In this document: positions 1 to 5,373 of the stretch, one piece after another
Position numbering within the stretch: position 1 is the stretch's first letter
Layout of the letters: every line of letters begins with the position of its first letter
DNA from: Bifidobacterium breve
Lineage (GTDB): Bacteria > Actinomycetota > Acidimicrobiia > IMCC26256
Assembly (NCBI GenBank): GCA_945907055.1
Contig: CAMDSG010000119.1
Coordinates: 1 to 5,579 of the forward strand
DNA: 5,579 bases
Direction of reading: 5' to 3'
The notes under the pieces: model-generated
Database searches by the model: none
Told to the model about the DNA's origin: nothing
The model's input: the letters and a program-made list of their open reading frames with translations, nothing else
Program-made: the position numbers and the translations under genes

Positions 1-366
1 CCCCTAAATATCTCAGACCTGCTCACCTCGGCTGCACGTCCAAATGCAGTAGGCGAAGCAAGCGATGCACTCACCGATGTTGGGGTCTCGCCTGCTACCG
101 ACTCCGTCGAGGTCACGAGCGCCCCATTGCCGATCACGATTCTCACGGACAACACCGGGGTCGGCGCACTTGCATCCGTCTCAATTGATATAACCATCAG
201 CACTAAAACAAAGACTGGTGTAGTAAAGATCCATAGAGTCGGCGAACTCGCGTTTGTTTACGAAGGAGGCGCCTGGCTGATTGACGGATGGCGGCTAACC
301 GTAAATCGAGATGGCAAAGGAATCGCTTCAGCGCCAAAAACATCCTCCTCAACAAAGGCTCCATGA
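1..366 (+). CDS. C-terminal part of an unknown, possibly NTF2-like exported/membrane protein (5' end outside window)
   Basis: The frame is open from the first base of the window to TGA at 364-366, giving 121 residues of a protein whose N-terminus lies outside. A possible TTG at 127 need not be a start, because the frame continues upstream. The visible part has alternating hydrophobic beta-strand-like stretches, then VVKIHRVGELAFVYEGGAW (about residues 74-92) followed by LIDGWRLTV. A late strand of the type 'hydrophobic-x-x-G-x-W-x-I-D-G' is typical of small NTF2-like domains, including those of Mce-associated and other actinobacterial envelope proteins, but this is a fold impression and not a family hit. 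The tail is polar (S, T, K, P). The stop overlaps the next start as ATGA, so it is probably coupled to the LCP gene and may share an envelope role. No signal peptide or membrane segment is visible in this fragment. The reading frame is fairly secure; the function is unknown. Confidence 0.65.
   Translation, partial: PLNISDLLTSAARPNAVGEASDALTDVGVSPATDSVEVTSAPLPITILTDNTGVGALASVSIDITISTKTKTGVVKIHRVGELAFVYEGGAWLIDGWRLTVNRDGKGIASAPKTSSSTKAP
354..366 (+). promoter_or_regulatory. Ribosome binding site and ATGA stop-start overlap (translational coupling)
   Basis: AAAGG lies at 354-358, four bases before ATG 363. The ATG shares three bases with the TGA stop (364-366) of the preceding gene. This arrangement usually indicates re-initiation by the ribosome that has just terminated, and it is the main reason for choosing this start for the LCP gene. 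A competing site, GAGAGG at 389-394, serves ATG 399. Confidence 0.55.
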
Positions 367-1313
367 TGCTCTCTACAGGAACAACTTTGAGAGGCTCTAT
401 GAAACGCGCGATTAGCACGCTCTCGATACTTCTCCTCGCAATTGCCATGGGCACTGCAGGGCTCGCTGCTTGGTGGCTAAAGACAGGGCGTATGCCGATT
501 GCCGCAGGGGCGACTTACATGACGGTTACCAAGACCGCCAGCGCAGACTCAACCCCAATTCCTGGAATCGCACCAATATTTGTTTTAGTTGTTGGGAGCG
601 ATGCTCGCACCGGGGAGACGGTGGCTCGCGGTGATGCGATCCACCTTGTTGGGGTTAATCCACAGAGCGGCCAAGCCACGATGCTCGACATTCCGCGTGA
701 CACTGGGGCGCAGATACCCGGCCATGGAACCGAGAAGATCAACGCGGCAATGGCTATCGGTGGAGCACAACTCATTGCGGATACCGTAGGAAATCTCGTA
801 GGTGTAAAAGTTTCGTTTGTAATCACAACTGACTTCGACGGGTTCATCGGTATGGTCAACGATCTCGGCGGTGTAGACGTCAACGTCATCTCTCGCAATG
901 TAGATCGCGAATACAGCGGCGCCAACTTTGAGGTTGGCACTACACGCATGAACGGCACCCAAGCCCTTGCCTTCAGTCGCAACCGACACGGATTCCCATC
1001 GGGTGACCTAAAGCGAAGCGAGAACCAGGGCTACTTCATTCTTCAAACCCTTAGCCAGTTACGCACCAATAATCCGGGGCCAACTGCAACTCTCGGGCTT
1101 CTCGGCAACCTTGGAAGGCATGCACAGCTCGTCAATATGGGTTGGGCTGATGCGTACAGGCTCGGGCGCCTAGGCCTCTCCTTAGACCCACAGAATGTGC
1201 GCAACCTTGTGATACCCGTTGGCTCTGGGGTTGGCTCTCGCCTTGCGCTGCTAGGTAACGCACGCGATCTCTTCAATGATTTTGCAGATGACGCAGTGCT
1301 GCAGCGCCACTAA
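363..1313 (+). CDS. LytR-CpsA-Psr (LCP) family cell-wall polymer ligase
   Basis: LCP proteins transfer undecaprenyl-pyrophosphate-linked polymers (teichoic acids, arabinogalactan, capsule) onto peptidoglycan on the outer face of the membrane. From ATG at 363 the protein has 316 residues: a short N-terminus, one membrane segment (about 17-39), a linker, then the LCP domain from about 72. Family motifs appear in order: VVGSDAR (76-82), RGDAI (89-93, matching RSDT), IPRD (110-113), EKINAA (124-129), FDGF and GGVDV (169-173), FSRNRHG (204-210) and GDLKR (214-218). The arginines and aspartates thought to hold pyrophosphate and metal are therefore present. No separate LytR_C domain is seen. ATG 363 was chosen because it forms an ATGA overlap with the upstream stop and has AAAGG four bases before it. 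ATG 399 (304 residues, preceded by GAGAGG) is a real alternative. An in-frame ATG at 288 would overlap the upstream gene by 79 bases and is less likely. The polymer substrate cannot be told from sequence. Confidence 0.93.
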   Translation: MMLSTGTTLRGSMKRAISTLSILLLAIAMGTAGLAAWWLKTGRMPIAAGATYMTVTKTASADSTPIPGIAPIFVLVVGSDARTGETVARGDAIHLVGVNPQSGQATMLDIPRDTGAQIPGHGTEKINAAMAIGGAQLIADTVGNLVGVKVSFVITTDFDGFIGMVNDLGGVDVNVISRNVDREYSGANFEVGTTRMNGTQALAFSRNRHGFPSGDLKRSENQGYFILQTLSQLRTNNPGPTATLGLLGNLGRHAQLVNMGWADAYRLGRLGLSLDPQNVRNLVIPVGSGVGSRLALLGNARDLFNDFADDAVLQRH

Positions 1314-1356
1314 CAGAACGCCTCGCCTCACTGCGTTATTGAGGGCTGTTACATAA

Positions 1357-1385
1357 TTGTCACCCTCTCTAGGTACCCTCACTAG
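1357..1385 (+). promoter_or_regulatory. Probable leaderless promoter of the helicase gene, resembling the PafBC / RecA-NDp damage promoter
   Basis: The 72-base gap between the LCP stop and the helicase start contains TTGTCA at 1357-1362 and TACCCT at 1374-1379. The consensus of the RecA-independent DNA-damage promoter of mycobacteria, as I recall it, is TTGTCRGTG, eight free bases, TAnnnT. Here the TTGTCR core is complete, the distance from TTGTC to TAnnnT is exactly right (17 bases start to start), and the TAnnnT box is present, but the G, T and G after TTGTCR are all C. Six bases separate the -10 box from GTG 1386, so transcription should start at the start codon. No Shine-Dalgarno sequence precedes the GTG, in line with a leaderless mRNA. 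That a promoter lies here is likely; that PafBC uses it is inference. Confidence 0.5.
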
Positions 1386-3677
1386 GTGAATCCGGACCCG
1401 AGAGATGCAGGCAGCACCCTCGATGCCCTCTCGCGCGATCCGGAGTTTGAGGGGAGGCTTGTATTCGATGCAGAGATCCCTGAGCGAGCGGCTCTCTACG
1501 GTTCGCTCGAGACCCCGTTATCGCCTGCCCTAACCGAGCGAGTAGCGGAGAGGAAACTAGATACTCTCTGGAGTCACCAAGCCTCCGCAATTGATGCGCT
1601 CCGATCTAAAGAACACACGGTCGTTGCTACCGGCACCGCATCTGGGAAGAGCCTCTGTTATCAGTTGCCGATACTCGACTCGATTATCAATACCTCAACC
1701 TCAACCTCTCTCCTGCTCTTCCCCACAAAGGCGCTTGCTCAGGACCAACTACGTTCGATGCGCTCGTGGCTGCTCCCAGGCGTGAAGGCAGTTACCTACG
1801 ACGGAGACACTCCGCAAGAAGACCGCACTTGGGCTCGGCGTAATGCCAATGTCGTACTCACCAATCCAGAGATGCTCCACATGGGGATACTTCCATCGCA
1901 TGCGCGTTGGGCGACCTTCCTTATGCGCCTCGATTATGTAGTCGTAGATGAGCTACACGCTCTTCGTGGAATTTTTGGGGGGCATGTTTCGCAGGTGCTT
2001 CGCAGACTGCGCCGAATCTGTGCGCATTACGGGTCCTCCCCAACATTCTGTTTTACTAGCGCCACAATCGGTAACCCGGCGGAACTCGCAAGCACACTTA
2101 TCGGGTCTCCAGTAGGCGCTATTACCGATGACGGATCACCCGCGAGTGCAAGGCGCTTTGCTCTATGGCAACGACCATTAATCGATGATGCTCTCGGGAA
2201 GCGATCGTCTGCCAATTCTGAGACCGCTGCACTCCTTACTGCATTCGTGCGCGATGGGCACCCAACACTCGCTTTTACCCGTAGCCGGCGCGGGGCAGAG
2301 TTAGTCGCGGACCAGACCCGCCGCACTCTAGAAATAGTTGCACCAACCCTCGCTGATCGTGTAGCTGCGTACCGTGCCGGTTATCGCTCGGATGAACGGC
2401 GCGAGATCGAGGCCGCTCTAAACGATGGCCGACTTCTTGGAGTAGCGGCTACGAATGCACTTGAGCTCGGGATTGATGTGGGGGGTCTTGATGCAGTCGT
2501 CATCAACGGTTTCCCCGGCACAATCGCGTCGCTGCGTCAGCAATCAGGGCGCGCTGGTAGGTCCGGTCAACGCTGCTGCTCGGTACTTGTGGCCGGCGAC
2601 GATCAGTTAGATCAGTGGTATGCAGCGCACCCAGAGCAATTACTCGATCGCTCCCCCGAGGCTGCCGTCATCAACCCAAACAATCCATTCGTACTCAGGC
2701 CCCATATTGCATGTGCAGCCCACGAATTGCCGCTCTCTCCAGAGGACGAGAGATGGTTCGGAGCAGAGATTGACGAGGCCGTGCGCGAACTCGTAATTGC
2801 CGACCTCTTAAAGCCACGTAAAGGGCTCATGTACTGGGCTGGGCAGTCGCCACCAGCACCTGCAATTGGGCTACGAAGTGGTGCGACCGAGGAGTTCTCA
2901 CTACTCGACGCTTCGGGTGGATCGACTCGATTGATAGGCACTGTCGATGGAGCACGTGTCCACAGCGTGGCCCACGTTGGCGCGATCTATCTACATCAGG
3001 GTCGCCAATGGCAGGTAGAGAGCCTCGACCTCGCAGATCATGTGGCGTGGATGGTCGATGCCGATGATCTAGACGAATACACGATTGCACGCGAAGAGAC
3101 CGACATAGCCATTATTGAGACCGACCAATCCCTTGCGTGCGGAGTTGGTACAGCGCATATCGGGCGGGTTGAGGTGACCAACCAAGTAGTTGCATACCAG
3201 CGACGACGGGTAGGGAGCGGAGAGTCACTCGGCACCGTCGCCCTCGATGTACCAGCGCGCTTGCTAGATACACGCGCCTGTTGGTACACGATTGATCTCG
3301 AGCGGCTTGTGCGTGCAGGGGTAGACCCATCGCGAATCACCGGCGCAGTCCATGCTGCCGAGCACGGACTCATTGGTCTACTTCCACTCTTCACAATCTG
3401 CGACCGCTGGGATGTAGGCGGAGTATCGATGGCGATGCATCCCCAGACAGGCGACCCGACAATATTCGTCTACGACGGATACGCAGGGGGAGCCGGGATT
3501 GCCGAGTTGGCATTCGCAGATGTCGCGCGCCACGTCAGCGAGACGCTCTCACTACTTGAGTCATGCCCATGCGATGAGGGTTGTCCCTCGTGTGTCCAGT
3601 CTCCAAAATGCGGAAACTGGAACGAGTATCTAGACAAGGGCGCAGCAATTCTGCTTCTTAGACTTCTGAACTCATAG
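1386..3677 (+). CDS. DEAD/DEAH-box DNA helicase with DUF1998 and C-terminal cysteine cluster (MrfA/YprA-like)
   Basis: This 763-residue superfamily 2 helicase is complete. Motifs in order: HQ of the Q region (64-65), Walker A ATGTASGKS (81-89), Ia FPTKALAQDQ (112-121), Ib TNPEM (159-163), II DELH (188-191), III SATIGNP (225-231), IV LAFTRSR (295-301), V ATNALELGIDVGGLD (355-369) and VI QQSGRAGRSGQ (385-395). The C-terminal half carries the DUF1998 signature HAAEHGLIGLLPLF (656-669) with CDRWDVGGVS, and Cys727, 729, 733, 736 and 742, a cluster expected to bind zinc as in Bacillus MrfA. MrfA is a 3'-5' helicase in mitomycin C damage repair, with the nuclease MrfB; no MrfB is visible here. Actinobacterial members are known as the helicase of the helicase/secretion neighborhood. 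GTG 1386 is the start because an in-frame TAG directly precedes it and the N-terminus (DPRDAGSTL...) fits the family. Identity is very secure; the repair role here is inferred from the family. Confidence 0.95.
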   Translation: MNPDPRDAGSTLDALSRDPEFEGRLVFDAEIPERAALYGSLETPLSPALTERVAERKLDTLWSHQASAIDALRSKEHTVVATGTASGKSLCYQLPILDSIINTSTSTSLLLFPTKALAQDQLRSMRSWLLPGVKAVTYDGDTPQEDRTWARRNANVVLTNPEMLHMGILPSHARWATFLMRLDYVVVDELHALRGIFGGHVSQVLRRLRRICAHYGSSPTFCFTSATIGNPAELASTLIGSPVGAITDDGSPASARRFALWQRPLIDDALGKRSSANSETAALLTAFVRDGHPTLAFTRSRRGAELVADQTRRTLEIVAPTLADRVAAYRAGYRSDERREIEAALNDGRLLGVAATNALELGIDVGGLDAVVINGFPGTIASLRQQSGRAGRSGQRCCSVLVAGDDQLDQWYAAHPEQLLDRSPEAAVINPNNPFVLRPHIACAAHELPLSPEDERWFGAEIDEAVRELVIADLLKPRKGLMYWAGQSPPAPAIGLRSGATEEFSLLDASGGSTRLIGTVDGARVHSVAHVGAIYLHQGRQWQVESLDLADHVAWMVDADDLDEYTIAREETDIAIIETDQSLACGVGTAHIGRVEVTNQVVAYQRRRVGSGESLGTVALDVPARLLDTRACWYTIDLERLVRAGVDPSRITGAVHAAEHGLIGLLPLFTICDRWDVGGVSMAMHPQTGDPTIFVYDGYAGGAGIAELAFADVARHVSETLSLLESCPCDEGCPSCVQSPKCGNWNEYLDKGAAILLLRLLNS

Positions 3678-3683
3678 AAGCGA

Positions 3684-4022
3684 TTACCACTCAAGCACCG
3701 CTGCACTAGTTCCCTGAGACCCTGACCACTCAATGGTTGCGGAGATGCGCTCTCCAACCTCAACAAGGCGCAGAACCCTTGCTCCATTGCGCAGGGCTAT
3801 ATCGCGTGACCTGCGCTCAGCATCCTCTTGGGAGTATCCACTTACGCGATCACTAGCCATTGCGGCGACAACCAGCTCGGAGATTGTCTCCGCATGGGCT
3901 CGCTCAACTGCAATCCTCCCAGCGCTGCCCGCTGCGATAGATGCCGCTGCCCCAAATGCCACACCCACTAACAGCAGTATGGCAGCACTACCGCCTTCGC
4001 ACCTATCTCCAAATTTATTCAT
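3684..4022 (-). CDS. TadE-like small membrane protein of the helicase/secretion neighborhood (Rv3654c-like)
   Basis: The protein has 112 residues: a short polar N-terminus with GGSAAILLLVG, one hydrophobic segment (about 12-32), then a region likely to lie outside the membrane with IALRNGARVLRLVEVG (75-90). That pattern of an 'A-x-x-NGA-x-hydrophobic' segment followed by a short strand is typical of the second TadE-like protein of actinobacterial Tad loci. Unlike the two genes upstream, the N-terminus lacks glutamate five residues after the glycine, so normal prepilin cleavage is doubtful. Its only cysteine is Cys8; as far as I recall, relatives often carry a cysteine pair in the distal half. 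ATG 4022 overlaps the TGA of the TadE gene as ATGA, so it is the last gene of the operon and probably translationally coupled. A pseudopilin-like role in Flp pilus assembly is inferred from context. Confidence 0.8.
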   Translation of the reverse strand: MNKFGDRCEGGSAAILLLVGVAFGAAASIAAGSAGRIAVERAHAETISELVVAAMASDRVSGYSQEDAERRSRDIALRNGARVLRLVEVGERISATIEWSGSQGTSAAVLEW

Positions 4023-4456
4023 CTCTCGACGCGCACCACCGCGCGCGCTCGCATCATCGGGTCTGGGAGCAGCGGCCCGACTACCGGAATATCAGTATGG
4101 GCTTTTATGCGCAGCACTACAGAGATTGAATCCCCTATCTGTCGATGCTTCCCTAACTCAAGATCAACCCCTGGTAGCGCCTTGCGTGCCGCCTCCAACA
4201 CGATTGATTGATCTGGAGAGAGCGCCGCGGCCCGAGCCGCTTCATGCACTGCCTGCTCTAGAAGTAACCGTGTGCGCACAACAGATACAACCTGAAGGGT
4301 GCAGAGCAGAACAATGATTACTAGAGGTAAGACGAGTACAAACTCGACGGTTGATTGACCAGTCTGCCCAAGAATCCGCGTCGTGCTGCGGCGCGTTTTT
4401 TGGCATTCTTCATCAAATATTTTCCCTGAAGGGCTCGGGTCCACGGACTCAAACAT
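4019..4456 (-). CDS. TadE-family pseudopilin (Rv3655c-like)
   Basis: From ATG 4456 the product has 145 residues. A polar, basic N-terminus of about 33 residues precedes GQSTVEFVLVLP (33-44), which matches the TadE signature: glycine at the cleavage point, glutamate at +5 (Glu38), then a membrane helix (about 39-60). After this comes the typical LLLEQAVHEAARAAAL segment (64-79) and a beta-rich C-terminal domain outside the membrane. TadE proteins are processed like type IV prepilins and act as minor subunits in Flp/Tad pilus assembly. The frame extends upstream to ATG 4528, inside the pilin gene, but ATG 4456 is preferred: it sits 2 bases after the pilin stop and has AGGA (4462-4465) five bases upstream. 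Its stop overlaps the next gene by ATGA. Family assignment is strong; the start is probable. Confidence 0.88.
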   Translation of the reverse strand: MFESVDPSPSGKIFDEECQKTRRSTTRILGQTGQSTVEFVLVLPLVIIVLLCTLQVVSVVRTRLLLEQAVHEAARAAALSPDQSIVLEAARKALPGVDLELGKHRQIGDSISVVLRIKAHTDIPVVGPLLPDPMMRARAVVRVER

Positions 4457-4458
4457 GC

Positions 4459-4650
4459 TTATCCTGGGATCAAACGGCCGACAACCATGTCGAATAGTTT
4501 GGTAATACCGCCGCTCTTTGATGCCCACGTAAGTAACAGGGTTGCGATTGCAGCAGATCCAAGTATCACAAGTGCATACTCTGCTGTTGTCTGGCCTGCC
4601 TCGTCGGCGTCACTCTTCAAGCGCTCTGTAAATCTACGGATTAAATGCAC
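4459..4650 (-). CDS. DUF4244 Flp-type major pilin candidate (Rv3656c-like)
   Basis: This is a 63-residue prepilin. A charged leader (MHLIRRFTERLKSDADEAG, 1-19) ends in the cleavage-site glycine and is followed by QTTAEYALVILG, with glutamate at +5 (Glu24), and a single membrane helix (about 25-43). The short C-terminal stretch, SGGITKLFDMVVGRLIPG, is amphipathic. Size, E+5 and the AEYA motif fit the DUF4244 proteins of actinobacterial Tad loci, thought to be the Flp-like pilin that polymerises outside the membrane. The start codon is GTG (CAC at 4648-4650 on the plus strand), supported by a strong AGGAGGT. It is followed 2 bases later by the TadE gene. The strong ribosome site and separate structured leader suggest higher expression than its neighbours, as a structural subunit would need. 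Confidence 0.9.
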   Translation of the reverse strand: MHLIRRFTERLKSDADEAGQTTAEYALVILGSAAIATLLLTWASKSGGITKLFDMVVGRLIPG

Positions 4651-4654
4651 GGCT

Positions 4655-4661
4655 ACCTCCT
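4655..4661 (-). promoter_or_regulatory. Strong Shine-Dalgarno site of the pilin gene
   Basis: On the minus strand AGGAGGT ends four bases before the GTG start at 4650 (plus-strand ACCTCCT). It is the best ribosome site in the window. It fixes the GTG as the start of a very short gene and points to efficient translation. Confidence 0.85.
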
Positions 4662-4684
4662 GGTAGTCGGTGGGTTGAATTTGG

Positions 4685-4701
4685 GTCGGCGCAGGGCCGA
4701 C
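4685..4701 (-). promoter_or_regulatory. Hairpin in the leader between tadC-like and pilin genes
   Basis: GTCGGC (4685-4690) and GCCGAC (4696-4701) form a perfect 6-base-pair GC-rich stem around a 5-base loop, in the 65-base gap between the TadC-like stop and the pilin start. No run of T follows on either strand, so it is not a classical intrinsic terminator. It could be an RNA-processing or 5'-stabilising element that raises pilin mRNA above the rest of the operon, or a partial attenuator. The inverted repeat is certain; the role is inference. Confidence 0.5.
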
Positions 4702-4715
4702 GCAGTAAGGCTCGG

Positions 4716-5372
4716 TCAGTGACCGGCGAGCGCACCGAGTACAACTGGTGCGAGAGTCAGTAGCCCAAAGGCAGGAAGAATCGTAAAAACAAGTGGAAAT
4801 AGCAGGCGAATCGGTACTGCTCTGGCCCGTGCCTCTGCTTGTTGGCGAGAAGCAATGCGAGATGATTCAGCTAAGCGCTGGAGTGCGCTACGTAGAGGTG
4901 CGCCACTTCGCGCTGAGGCAGCGAGCATGGCTCCGAGTGCTAACAGGTCTCGATGTGGAGGAGGTGATTCGCATGCAGATACGAAGGTTCGTCCCCTATC
5001 GCTCGCAGTGGCTAGATCGGTACACCATCCGGAGACTGTCGGCGGCACCCACTCCACAACAGCCGCAACGGAACCAGCAGGCGTACATCCCGATGCCGCA
5101 GCAAGCGCAAGCAGATCAATGAGTACTGGTATGTCTCTCGAGATCGCGTTATCCATGATGCGGTTAGAGCGCTTTCGCGCGGGTAGGCCAACAACACGAA
5201 GAAACGGTATGGACTCGATACTTCGAGTGCGCTGAGAGGCTTGCTTCTTCTCCATTAGTTGCGCCCGAGATCTTGCAGCAGACTTATTGGCACGAGTCAA
5301 GATGGGCACTGCGATTAGCGCCCCCCATCCACACCCAATGAGCATCCCTAAGAGCGTCTCAGAGTTCGACAT
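4716..5372 (-). CDS. TadC-like type II secretion F-domain protein (Rv3657c-like)
   Basis: From ATG 5372 the protein has 218 residues. An N-terminal membrane segment (about 7-26) is followed by a basic, charged cytoplasmic stretch (28-75). The T2SSF domain then starts near 80 with RDIPVLIDLLALAAASGCTP and continues through LLALGAMLAASARSGAPL (143-160) and the conserved RARAVPIRLLFPLVF (182-196), before a long hydrophobic C-terminus (190-215). GspF/TadB/TadC proteins form the inner-membrane platform on which the pilus ATPase acts. ATG 5372 is chosen because it lies one base after the TadB-like stop (TGA-G-ATG) and has GGTGG (5379-5383) six bases upstream; an upstream in-frame ATG at 5423 would run 49 bases into the preceding gene. 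It pairs with the TadB-like protein, as TadB and TadC do in other Tad systems. Confidence 0.87.
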   Translation of the reverse strand: MSNSETLLGMLIGCGWGALIAVPILTRANKSAARSRAQLMEKKQASQRTRSIESIPFLRVVGLPARKRSNRIMDNAISRDIPVLIDLLALAAASGCTPAGSVAAVVEWVPPTVSGWCTDLATASDRGRTFVSACESPPPHRDLLALGAMLAASARSGAPLRSALQRLAESSRIASRQQAEARARAVPIRLLFPLVFTILPAFGLLTLAPVVLGALAGH

Positions 5373-5373
5373 C

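Noticed and set aside
288..362. ATG 288 as the start of the LCP gene
   Set aside because: It would add 25 polar residues and overlap the upstream coding frame by 79 bases, while ATG 363 forms an ATGA overlap with a ribosome site.
515..982. Minus-strand open frames (155 and 134 codons) within the LCP gene
   Set aside because: They are antisense to the conserved LCP domain and show no recognisable domain; the plus-strand frame has every family motif.
1348..1363. GTTAC-N6-GTCAC as a GlnR nitrogen-control box
   Set aside because: The second half does not match the GAAAC-type half-site, and neighbouring genes have no nitrogen-metabolism role.
3678..3683. Bidirectional terminator between the helicase and the Tad operon
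   Set aside because: The gap is only six bases, and I found no strong stem with a T-run in the adjoining gene ends.
3733..4317. Long plus-strand open frame (194 codons) opposite the TadE genes
   Set aside because: It lies antisense to two well-supported, overlapping Tad genes, has no family-like motif or clear ribosome site, and its arginine/serine/alanine-rich composition is that of an opposite-strand shadow.
4457..4528. ATG 4528 as the start of the TadE gene
   Set aside because: It lies deep inside the pilin gene; ATG 4456 lies 2 bases after the pilin stop with AGGA at good spacing, and the extra residues do not resemble the family N-terminus.
4685..4701. The leader hairpin as an intrinsic terminator
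   Set aside because: Neither strand has a T-run after the stem, and termination here would cut the pilin and TadE genes off from the operon without an evident promoter to replace it.
4793..5235. Plus-strand open frames of 109 and 126 codons opposite the TadC-like gene
   Set aside because: The minus strand encodes a clear T2SSF protein here; the plus-strand products have low-complexity composition and no motif.
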